5,306 nucleotides of DNA, taken from assembly GCA_002393195.1 (NCBI GenBank), contig DGIK01000098.1, forward strand, positions 1-5,306. Reading direction: 5' to 3'. This document shows positions 1-5,306 of this stretch, piece after piece. A program made the translations under genes and the position numbers. The notes beneath the pieces were generated by a model. That model saw only the letters and a list, made by a program, of their open reading frames with translations. It did not search any database and was not told the origin of the DNA. This stretch comes from Bacteroidales bacterium UBA3824. GTDB lineage: Bacteria > Bacteroidota > Bacteroidia > Bacteroidales > UBA3824. Each line of letters opens with the position of its first letter. Positions within the stretch are counted from its first letter, which is position 1.

Positions 1-485
1 TTGAAATAATTGAGATCCCACATTATCGACTGCCTGTCGAACCTTTCACGCGGATAGCATTTTGAAAAGTCGATGTATTTTGCGCCAATTACTTGGAATT
101 TAGGTAGTTGGGCGATTACTTTTTTATACAATTCAATCGTGAAATTGTCAGGCGACCCGTCGTTTATGCGGTGTTTTTCGAGAATGTCGAAAAGCGTGTC
201 GCCCTCAATGAAGGATTGGAGATACCACTTTGAATCGTCGCTTACCGCCAACACTTTCGGCACAGGCAACTGCGCATCATTCAACGAGTTAGCAAATGAA
301 ATGAATGCATTATTTTCGCGGACTTCATAGCCGTGTGTGCCGATTATGGTCTTGCCGGCGACTTCAATCTTGAAATACTCGCGGCTCGACCCCGACAGCG
401 GCAATTTTTCTATATGTGTGGGCTGCATGCCAAAGTGCTTGACACACAGAGCCTCCAATTGTTCTGTATTGTTGATTTTTGCCAT
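1..485 (-). CDS. AmgK-like / APH-family phosphotransferase, N-terminal part (gene runs off the window)
   Basis: The reading frame is open from an ATG at 485 down to the window edge: 161 complete codons plus two bases, so the 3' part is missing. I see an N-lobe of the aminoglycoside/choline kinase-like (APH) fold. Residues 28-40 hold the glycine/serine nucleotide loop (LPLSGSSREYFKI), residues 56-67 the R-E-N-x-A-F-I helix, residues 88-100 the hinge strand (YLQSFIEGDTLFD), and residues 149-161 the FDRQSIMWDLNYF motif. The catalytic HxD region lies beyond the edge. This pattern fits the Bacteroidota phosphotransferases often annotated as AmgK-like sugar kinases and frequently fused to a RapZ C-terminal-like domain; AmgK phosphorylates anomeric MurNAc/GlcNAc in peptidoglycan recycling. 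The exact substrate is inferred, and the fusion cannot be seen here. The start lies 7 nt after the batE stop, which suggests co-transcription and translational coupling. No signal peptide is seen, so the protein is probably cytoplasmic. Confidence 0.85.
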   Translation of the reverse strand, partial: MAKINNTEQLEALCVKHFGMQPTHIEKLPLSGSSREYFKIEVAGKTIIGTHGYEVRENNAFISFANSLNDAQLPVPKVLAVSDDSKWYLQSFIEGDTLFDILEKHRINDGSPDNFTIELYKKVIAQLPKFQVIGAKYIDFSKCYPRERFDRQSIMWDLNYF

Positions 486-492
486 AATTCTT

Positions 493-1260
493 TTATATTA
501 CTTCCAAAGCCTCAGCTTTTATCCAACCGACGCGACCGTCGGAAAGGCGGATTTCAACCCAATCGAGCGACTTGTCTTTCACGGAAACTTTCAGGCCTTC
601 GTGGATGCGGAAAAGGTCGGTGCCGGAGTCGTCGGGCGAACTTTTGGCGGTTACTACTACATCGGTGATTATTGCGTCGGAGGTTGAGTTGATGATGTTG
701 TCGGTGTAGAATCCCATGACTAACGATATGATACTCAGCACAATAAACACAAACCCAAACGAGAAGGCAAGTTTGCGAAGATTGAGCCTGTCACTGAAAA
801 AATATAATAGGAACAATCCCAACCCTATGCCCAAAAACACAAGCGTAAACACTGCCCAACCGCTAAGTCCGACGCCCTTGCCAATCATTTCAGTGATGGC
901 GGCAAAATTGGTGGCGGGGATGTCTTTCAGATTGTCTTGGAGGTGAGTGTTGGCGAGTTTGAGGTTGTTTTTGGCATCCTCAAATTCGTCGTCCTGCTTG
1001 ATGGCGCGTTCGTAATTGAGGATGGCGCGGGTGTAGTTGCCCTGCTTGTAATAGGCGTTGGCGAGGTTGTAACTGAGTTCCGGCGCGGCAAAACCCTGAG
1101 CCACAATCTGTTCGTAGAGTTCGGCGGCGAGTGGGTAGTCCTTGTTGGTGTAGGCGTCGTTGGCTTTTTGGAACAATGCGTCTTCATCCTCGTTCTGCGC
1201 GGTAGCCGTGATGCAGGTAAGTATCGTTAACGCTATGATTATCAATCGTTTCATCATCAT
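493..1260 (-). CDS. batE: BatE: TPR and SH3-like domain membrane protein of the Bat operon
   Basis: A 255-residue protein. Residues 1-21 form a signal peptide (likely cleavage at A-T-A|Q, 19-22). Residues 26-93 are two TPR units (ALFQKANDAY...; LSYNLANAYYKQGNYTRAI). Two hydrophobic segments follow at about 134-154 and 163-185, separated by a short basic loop. Residues 196-255 resemble a bacterial SH3 domain (VVVTAKSSPDDSGTDLF...; DWVEIRLSDGRVGWI). This order is characteristic of BatE, the last Bat gene. The predicted topology puts both the TPR and SH3 parts in the periplasm, where SH3-like domains often bind peptidoglycan or peptides; binding here is inferred. Three consecutive ATG codons open the gene, so the start is uncertain by two codons. 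It begins 25 nt after batD and ends 7 nt before the kinase gene. No clear Shine-Dalgarno sequence is visible. Confidence 0.93.
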   Translation of the reverse strand: MMMKRLIIIALTILTCITATAQNEDEDALFQKANDAYTNKDYPLAAELYEQIVAQGFAAPELSYNLANAYYKQGNYTRAILNYERAIKQDDEFEDAKNNLKLANTHLQDNLKDIPATNFAAITEMIGKGVGLSGWAVFTLVFLGIGLGLFLLYFFSDRLNLRKLAFSFGFVFIVLSIISLVMGFYTDNIINSTSDAIITDVVVTAKSSPDDSGTDLFRIHEGLKVSVKDKSLDWVEIRLSDGRVGWIKAEALEVI

Positions 1261-1285
1261 TGTAATTAAAGTTGGTGATATGATT

Positions 1286-3049
1286 TTAAGCCTTGATTGA
1301 GGTTTCCATTAGCTCTATCGCTTCGGCAGCCATCGCGTAAACCTCGTTGAGGGGATGCGCTGCGGATTCGGGGGCGTAATGCTCGTACTCGCAGGTGTCC
1401 AAAGTGTCTATAAACTTCTGAACCACAGCGGAATCAATCTGTTTTTCAGTGAGTTTTTCCTGAACGTTGTCGCGGCTGAGTTCGGCGCGGGGGATTGCGA
1501 GTTTGTCGCTCAGATAGCCCCAAAGCGCGTTGAGGACTTCGGCGTAAAATTCGTCCTTCTTGTTTTGCTCAATGTACGTGTTGGCGAGTTTGAGGCGTTT
1601 GCGCGAAGTCTTGCCGGCGCGACGGTTTTTCATTCCGATGACGTTGGCATTGTTCTTTATCTGCTGCTGACGAACTATCAACACTACGCCAAAAATCACA
1701 ATCAGGAACGCAAAAATCATCCAAAACTTGAAGGAATTGAAGAACTTGCTGTTGCCGTTAGTAAACTTGACGCCGCTCTGCTTGATGAACCTGATGTCGG
1801 AGCCGAGGTCTTCGATGTCGGTCTTGGAGATTACGGTGCTTGCTACACTGTTGGGGTCGCGCTCGCCGCTAACGTTTAGTACAAGTTCCTTGGAAGTGGC
1901 TGTCTTATAAGATTTTGTGGCGGGGTCAAAGTAATGAAACTTCACAGGCGGTATTGTGAACGAGCCTGACTGCCTTGCAATTGCCACAATAGAAAACACC
2001 TTGTTGCCCGAAAGACCCTTCTCGTTGGCGTTGACATTTTCGGTGCTTTTGGGTTCAAACTGCTCGAAAGCCGACGGCAAGTCAATTTTCGGTGCTTCAA
2101 AGAGTTGGAAGTTGCCCGAACCCGTGACGGTAATCTTGATTGTGAGAGGCTCGTCGAGTTTGAGGTCAGTCTTGTCGGTGCTTGCCGCTACGGTGAAACT
2201 GCCCACCGCGCCGCCAAATCCGTCGGGCTTGCCATCTGTGGGCAACGGCTTTACTTTGATGGTCTTAGCCTTGCTCTTGGCGACTGCCTTTGCCTGTCGG
2301 AATCCAAAACCGTCAGAAACGATGCAGTCGATGGAATATGGGTCGATGGTGAGGTTGCCGGATTTTTGGGGGAAGAGCACTTTTTTCTGCAACGGCGAGT
2401 AGAGGTAAGCCTTGTTGTTGATGGTCTTGCGGGAGAAACTGATGCTCGACGGATTTTGTATTACCTTCGACCAAAAACCGTTGCCGTTTGGGAAGGTTGG
2501 ATTGTCTAACCCAACGATGTCGTATCGCGAATACAACGAAGCAGTCATTATAATCTGCTCGCCGACGTATGCCTCCAACTTGTTGACTGTCAGGTCTATG
2601 AAAACATTTTCATTGGATGATGGTGTGCCGCCATTATTGCCGTTGCCACCATTATTATTGCCTGCCGACGCGCTGCCGCTGCCGTCGTCAACCACCTCTA
2701 TCGTTACGGAATTGGAATTGTAGATGGTGCCGGCAAGGCTGCCCTTGACCGCCGGAATGGTGTATTTGCCCGGCTTGTCGGCCATTACAGTATATATGTA
2801 CGAAACACTTACAGAACTTACACCGTTGATAAACGACATATTGGAACTCTGCATCCTGCCCATCACTTGCATACCTTCAAAGGTAGGCGAGCCAAGGCGG
2901 ACATCCTGATTGTTGGCGGAGACCTCCACTCTGAACGGCTGACCTGCATTGACCGTGGACGGAGCCGTGAGAGTAATCTCCACTTTCTGCGCCACTGAGG
3001 TAGCAGCCGCTATCATCATTAACGTGAAACTGAAAAATAGTTTGTACAT
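1286..3049 (-). CDS. batD: BatD: large periplasmic protein with a single C-terminal membrane anchor
   Basis: A 587-residue protein of normal BatD length. A signal peptide covers 1-20 (S-V-A|Q). The periplasmic part (about 21-440) is rich in beta strands and appears to contain several Ig-like modules: 22-120, about 148-268, and 282-393. Typical BatD phrases include PGKYTIPAVKG (93-103), the YSPLQKKVLFPQKSGNLTI segment (217-235) and RQSGSFTIPPVKFHYFDP (359-376). A Gly/Asn/Ser-rich linker (122-147) separates the first two modules. One membrane helix lies at 442-459, followed by a basic stretch and a helical cytoplasmic tail (about 460-587). BatD has no known enzymatic motif; a structural or partner-binding role in the Bat complex is inferred. 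The ATG start is clear because the signal peptide begins there. It follows batC after 60 nt and precedes batE by 25 nt. Confidence 0.94.
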   Translation of the reverse strand: MYKLFFSFTLMMIAAATSVAQKVEITLTAPSTVNAGQPFRVEVSANNQDVRLGSPTFEGMQVMGRMQSSNMSFINGVSSVSVSYIYTVMADKPGKYTIPAVKGSLAGTIYNSNSVTIEVVDDGSGSASAGNNNGGNGNNGGTPSSNENVFIDLTVNKLEAYVGEQIIMTASLYSRYDIVGLDNPTFPNGNGFWSKVIQNPSSISFSRKTINNKAYLYSPLQKKVLFPQKSGNLTIDPYSIDCIVSDGFGFRQAKAVAKSKAKTIKVKPLPTDGKPDGFGGAVGSFTVAASTDKTDLKLDEPLTIKITVTGSGNFQLFEAPKIDLPSAFEQFEPKSTENVNANEKGLSGNKVFSIVAIARQSGSFTIPPVKFHYFDPATKSYKTATSKELVLNVSGERDPNSVASTVISKTDIEDLGSDIRFIKQSGVKFTNGNSKFFNSFKFWMIFAFLIVIFGVVLIVRQQQIKNNANVIGMKNRRAGKTSRKRLKLANTYIEQNKKDEFYAEVLNALWGYLSDKLAIPRAELSRDNVQEKLTEKQIDSAVVQKFIDTLDTCEYEHYAPESAAHPLNEVYAMAAEAIELMETSIKA

Positions 3050-3109
3050 AATATCTTGTTTTCTTAGTTGCGTGTTATTAAGTTCAACATTTTCAGGCGT
3101 TTCGCTATG

Positions 3110-4072
3110 CTACCAATTCTTGTCGTGGGCTTTGGGACGGTATGAGTCCTGATTGTCCTTGACCTTCTTTTGGGTCTGCGAATCCGCCTTGTTGATGGCT
3201 TCGAGCAGTCGGTCGGCGTCCTCCTTGGAGATGCCCATAAGAGCCGCCGCCTCTTCGCTGTCGGGCGTTCCGTCGTTGTCGGAATCGAGGTCGCGGTAGT
3301 CGGGAGTGCCGTCGCCGTCGGTGTCCTGCGGCTGCTGAGGGTTCTTGCCCGCCTCCACGCTGTCGGGTACGCCGTCGTTGTCGGAGTCGTTGTCCTTGTA
3401 ATCCGGCACGCCGTCGCCATCGGTGTCGCGGGGATTGTCAGGATTGTCGCCCTTCTCCACGTTGTCGGGTATGCCGTCGCCGTCGCTGTCCTGATTTTCA
3501 GGGTTTTGAGGCTGATTCTCGTCCTGATTCTGCTGCTGTTGCTGATTCTGTTTGTCTTGGTTTTGGTCTTGATTCTGCTGCTGTTGATTTTTCATATCCT
3601 GCAACTGGTCAAGCAACGTCTTGACATACAGATAATTGTATTTGCAACGCTTGTCATCGGGATTGTTGCGCAGCGAGTTTTTGTAGTATTCGAGAGCCTC
3701 CTTGCCAAGTTTGATAGCCTCGTCAAGTTTGTTGCCCTTGATTGCCGCCTCGCAAAGCCCAAGTTGCGAATTGCCCAAATTGTAGTAACATTCCGCAAGT
3801 TTCTTGCTGTCGGTTTGCGACTTGGCGAGAGCAGCAAATTTTTCCTTAGCCCTGTCGTACTTGCCCTGCCTGTAAAAAGCGTCGCCGAGGTTGAATGCCG
3901 CCTCGTATGACGACTGATTCTCGTTGAAGGCCTTTTGGTACGAATTTTCCGCCTGGTCGTAATGCCCATCGCGGTACTGACCATTGCCCTCACGTATGTA
4001 GGGTTTTTCTGTCTGCGCTGTCGCCACCAATGTAGCGGCGCATATTGCCGATGTCAGAATTATCTTAATCAT
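3110..4072 (-). CDS. batC: BatC: secreted TPR protein with a Gln-rich linker and an inserted array of TSP3-like calcium-binding repeats
   Basis: I place the start at the ATG at 4072 (320 residues). A TTG two codons upstream (4078) is in frame but less likely. Residues 1-19 are a signal peptide (A-T-A|Q). TPR-like helices cover about 25-138, including [19 protein letters not shown] and [11 protein letters not shown] Gln/Asn/Asp-rich linker follows at 162-194. Five thrombospondin type 3-like repeats lie at 195-206, 216-227, 229-240, 250-261 and 263-274, each of the form D-(S/T)-D-x-D-G-x-P-D, the usual calcium-coordinating pattern. The end (about 280-320) matches the conserved BatC tail ([13 protein letters not shown]...KVK...KNW). 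BatC is thought to act as a periplasmic TPR scaffold for the Bat proteins. Calcium binding is inferred from the motif alone. The gene sits between batB (52 nt) and batD (60 nt). Confidence 0.92.
   Translation of the reverse strand: MIKIILTSAICAATLVATAQTEKPYIREGNGQYRDGHYDQAENSYQKAFNENQSSYEAAFNLGDAFYRQGKYDRAKEKFAALAKSQTDSKKLAECYYNLGNSQLGLCEAAIKGNKLDEAIKLGKEALEYYKNSLRNNPDDKRCKYNYLYVKTLLDQLQDMKNQQQQNQDQNQDKQNQQQQQNQDENQPQNPENQDSDGDGIPDNVEKGDNPDNPRDTDGDGVPDYKDNDSDNDGVPDSVEAGKNPQQPQDTDGDGTPDYRDLDSDNDGTPDSEEAAALMGISKEDADRLLEAINKADSQTQKKVKDNQDSYRPKAHDKNW
3251..3490 (-). repeat. Tandem TSP3-like repeat array inside batC (B-A-B-A-B, 102-bp period)
   Basis: This stretch encodes five acidic motifs of the type DxDxDGxPD. 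They alternate between a 21-residue unit (B, about D-S-D-x-D-G-x-P-D-x-V-E plus an N/P/Q-rich spacer) and a 13-residue unit (A, D-T-D-G-D-G-x-P-D-Y-x-D). This gives a higher-order 34-residue, 102-bp period at 3427-3326 and 3325-about 3224, preceded by one extra B unit at 3490-3428. The last B unit runs into the conserved BatC tail. The DNA of the two full units is also similar, for example in the GAC AAC GAC GG core followed by CCC GAC AGC, so duplication is likely. On the plus strand it reads as repeated gccgtcg/ttgtcgg blocks. Confidence 0.9.
3491..3589 (-). repeat. Gln/Asn-rich low-complexity linker in batC (CAG/CAA/AAT-rich DNA)
   Basis: This part encodes residues 162-194 of BatC (numbered from the ATG at 4072). 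Roughly half the residues are Gln, mixed with Asn and Asp (runs such as [20 protein letters not shown]). Gln-rich linkers are common after the TPR region of Bacteroidota BatC proteins. Here it leads directly into the TSP3-like array. It is probably a disordered, extended spacer. Such DNA is prone to slippage, so its length may vary between strains. Confidence 0.85.
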
Positions 4073-4124
4073 TCGCAAATGTAGCGGTTTTTGGTTTTAA
4101 TTAATGTGAAAAATATTCAAATTA

Positions 4125-5171
4125 TTACAAATTGTCGTCCTTCCGCTCAAAAAGCCCCATCTTGCGTATCCAACGGTTTTTGCGTTTGAGGACGAAACAC
4201 GCTGTAACAAAGAGTATTAGCGAAAACAATGCCGGTACTACGAATTTTTCGTCAAATTCGGCGTACTGCACGATTTCGCCTTTTTTCATCTTGGAAATCT
4301 CGTTGTAAACCGTCGGGAAGCCCGAATTGCTGTTGGACGCCTTTACGTAGATGCCGCCGCCCGCCTGTGCAATCTTTTGGAGCGAGGTCTCGTCGAGTTT
4401 GGTCATCACAATCTCGCCAGAGCGGTCTTTGATGAAATCCTTGCTGCCTTCCTTGATGGGAATCGGAGCACCGCGCACGTCGCCGACGCCAATTGTATGC
4501 ACCACGATGCCCTTTTCGGCGCAGAGTTTGGCGATTTGAATTGGGTCGGGCTCGGGTTCGTGATTCTCGCCGTCAGATACAAGGATTATAGCCTTGCTGA
4601 GGTTGTCGTCAAAATTAAAAGACTTGATAGCCAGGTTCATAGCCGCGCCGAGCGCAGTGCCCTGCTCCGAAATCATATCGCAACTTACCGACTGTATGAA
4701 TATGTCTGTCGCCTTCAAGTCTGTAGTCATCGGCACTTGGACAAACGCCGAACCCGCAAAGATTATCAGTCCCACGCGGTCGGAGGAGAGTTTGCGGACG
4801 AGGTTTGAGATGGCGTTTTTGGTGCTTTCGAGGCGGCTCGGATACATGTCGGTGGCGCGCATCGAATTGCTTATGTCCAATAGTATCATAATTTCGTTGC
4901 CCTGTGAGGTGGTCTCTTTGAGTTTGGAGCCTACACGGGGACGTGCCACGGCTACTATCAGCAATGCAATAGCCATTGCCGCAAGTACCGCCCTGATGAT
5001 TGGGCGCGAGGTGCTTGTCTCAGGGGACAAGGCTTTGAGTGTCTTGATGTTGCCTATCTTCTGCAACGCCTTGCGACGGCGGCGCAAATACAGCAAAAAT
5101 CCCAACGCCATCACCGGCAACAGCAACAGCAAGTAGAGGTATTCTATGTTAGCAAACTGTACGTCAAACAT
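4125..5171 (-). CDS. batB: BatB: membrane-anchored von Willebrand factor type A (VWA) protein
   Basis: With the start at the ATG at 5171 the protein has 348 residues and opens MFDVQFANIEYLYLLLLLPV, the usual BatA/BatB beginning. An in-frame ATG at 5201 would add a polar, basic decapeptide and is less likely. Membrane segments lie at about 8-29, 58-76 and 311-328. The VWA domain (about 92-290) has an intact MIDAS: D-I-S-N-S (99-103), the QGTALG threonine (172) and VSDGE (198-202). Such a site binds a divalent metal and, through it, a partner. It ends in a basic cytoplasmic tail. BatB rather than BatA is preferred because batC follows directly and because of the KDRSGEIVMTKLDE...GGGIYVKA segment. 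The gene ends 52 nt before the batC ATG. Genes of this family accompany MoxR-type AAA ATPases; none falls inside the window. Confidence 0.94.
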   Translation of the reverse strand: MFDVQFANIEYLYLLLLLPVMALGFLLYLRRRRKALQKIGNIKTLKALSPETSTSRPIIRAVLAAMAIALLIVAVARPRVGSKLKETTSQGNEIMILLDISNSMRATDMYPSRLESTKNAISNLVRKLSSDRVGLIIFAGSAFVQVPMTTDLKATDIFIQSVSCDMISEQGTALGAAMNLAIKSFNFDDNLSKAIILVSDGENHEPEPDPIQIAKLCAEKGIVVHTIGVGDVRGAPIPIKEGSKDFIKDRSGEIVMTKLDETSLQKIAQAGGGIYVKASNSNSGFPTVYNEISKMKKGEIVQYAEFDEKFVVPALFSLILFVTACFVLKRKNRWIRKMGLFERKDDNL

Positions 5172-5197
5172 TTTTGTTTTATTTTTTATCCACCCGC

Positions 5198-5213
5198 ACA
5201 TACGCTTGTATGT
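5198..5213. repeat. Inverted repeat, 6-bp arms, 4-nt loop
   Basis: The arms are ACATAC and GTATGT around GCTT (plus strand). It lies 27-42 nt upstream of the preferred batB start and covers the alternative ATG at 5201. In mRNA it could form a small hairpin that hides this upstream ATG. The arms are perfect but short, so chance is possible. Confidence 0.45.
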
Positions 5214-5230
5214 ACGAGGTTATTGAAATA

Positions 5231-5245
5231 CCGTTTTCCAAACGG
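5231..5245. repeat. Inverted repeat, 6-bp arms, 3-nt loop
   Basis: The arms are CCGTTT and AAACGG around TCC (plus strand). It could form a compact hairpin in the leader of the bat message. No T-run follows on the minus strand, so it is not a typical intrinsic terminator; it might be an operator or a weak attenuator-like element. Confidence 0.4.
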
Positions 5246-5246
5246 C

Positions 5247-5267
5247 TATAATTAATTTCGTATTATA
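5247..5267. repeat. AT-rich inverted repeat, 6-bp arms, 9-nt spacer
   Basis: The arms are TATAAT and ATTATA. The spacing would suit a dimeric regulator, and the minus strand reads TTATAATA, similar to a generic -10 box, but no -35 partner is at the right distance. In AT-rich DNA this can arise by chance. Confidence 0.25.
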
Positions 5268-5272
5268 AGGGG

Positions 5273-5283
5273 TCGCTTCGCGA
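5273..5283. repeat. Short GC-rich hairpin, 4-bp arms, 3-nt loop
   Basis: TCGC and GCGA flank TTC. On the minus strand it reads TCGC-GAA-GCGA, a stem closed by a GAA loop. It may be part of a leader structure or of the end of an upstream element; too short to call a terminator. Confidence 0.25.
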
Positions 5284-5284
5284 G

Positions 5285-5301
5285 AAATCTTTCAAATCTT
5301 T
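5285..5301. repeat. Direct repeat AAATCTTT x2, 1-nt spacer
   Basis: Two identical 8-mers (5285-5292 and 5294-5301) are separated by one C, and a TCAAA follows at 5302-5306, so the pattern may continue past the window edge. It could be a protein-binding site or chance in AT-rich DNA. Confidence 0.3.
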
Positions 5302-5306
5302 TCAAA

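Larger units (their letters stand above)
5172..5306 (-). other. Non-coding leader upstream of batB
   Basis: No convincing gene is visible in these 135 nt. On the minus strand one frame is open from the window edge to a TAA at about 5255 (17 codons, ending LIIRN). It could be the tail of an upstream gene, but it does not look like a BatA end. The region is AT-rich with several short inverted repeats (listed separately) and an A-rich stretch just before the batB ATG, as usual for translation in Bacteroidota. I found no good match to the Bacteroides promoter (TTTG, then TAnnTTTG at about 19-21 nt), so a promoter here is possible but unproven. Confidence 0.5.

Noticed and set aside
3050..3109. 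Possible terminator in the batC-batD gap (AGCGAAACGCC)
   Set aside because: The stem is only about 3 bp and no T-run follows; the gap is short and the genes belong together.
3064..3420. Minus-strand open frame of 118 codons rich in Thr/Arg/Pro
   Set aside because: Out-of-frame shadow of the batC repeats; batC itself is well supported by family motifs.
3251..3490. Regular repeats that could be mistaken for a CRISPR array
   Set aside because: They stay in frame, encode DxDxDG motifs and lie inside batC; the units are degenerate and have no unique spacers.
3170..3910. Long open frame (246 codons) on the plus strand, rich in Val/Leu/Ile
   Set aside because: It is the antisense of batC. The hydrophobic runs come from reading the Asp/Gln-rich repeats backwards, and there is no family resemblance.
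4076..4083. TACATTTG on the minus strand, matching the Bacteroides -7 promoter consensus TAnnTTTG
   Set aside because: It overlaps the batC start, so the transcript would begin inside the gene, and no TTTG lies 19-21 nt upstream. Probably chance.
4594..5136. Plus-strand open frame of 180 codons opposite batB
   Set aside because: Antisense shadow of the VWA gene, with no domain or start signal of its own.

Overview
The window looks like part of a Bacteroidota (probably Bacteroidales) chromosome. It carries the 3' part of a Bat ("Bacteroides aerotolerance") operon in the order typical of that phylum. Supporting signs are the family content, A-rich stretches before start codons instead of clear Shine-Dalgarno sites, and signal peptides ending in the A-T-A-Q or S-V-A-Q pattern common there. 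No rRNA, tRNA, CRISPR or mobile element is visible.

Every gene lies on the minus strand, so transcription runs from high to low coordinates. In that order they are: a non-coding leader (5306-5172) with several short inverted repeats; batB, a membrane-anchored VWA protein (5171-4125); batC, a secreted TPR protein carrying an unusual calcium-binding-type repeat insert (4072-3110); batD, a large periplasmic protein with one membrane anchor (3049-1286); batE, TPR plus two membrane segments plus SH3-like domain (1260-493); and the N-terminal third or so of a sugar-kinase-like phosphotransferase (485-1, running off the window). Gaps between genes are 52, 60, 25 and 7 nt and hold no convincing terminator, so one polycistronic message is likely.

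The Bat proteins probably form an envelope complex. BatB presents a VWA domain with an intact MIDAS metal site, BatC and BatE offer TPR scaffolds, BatD supplies a large periplasmic part, and BatE adds a periplasmic SH3-like domain that could contact the cell wall. The biochemical role of the complex is not settled. The kinase that follows 7 nt after batE resembles the AmgK-like or RapZ-fused phosphotransferases of Bacteroidota, which suggests a link to cell-wall sugar salvage.

The most notable feature is in BatC. A Gln/Asn-rich linker is followed by five thrombospondin type 3-like D-x-D-x-D-G repeats arranged as a B-A-B-A-B series (13- and 21-residue units, 34-residue period). They sit between the TPR region and the conserved BatC C-terminal tail. 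The other item of interest is the 135-nt leader before batB, where the end of batA would often be expected.
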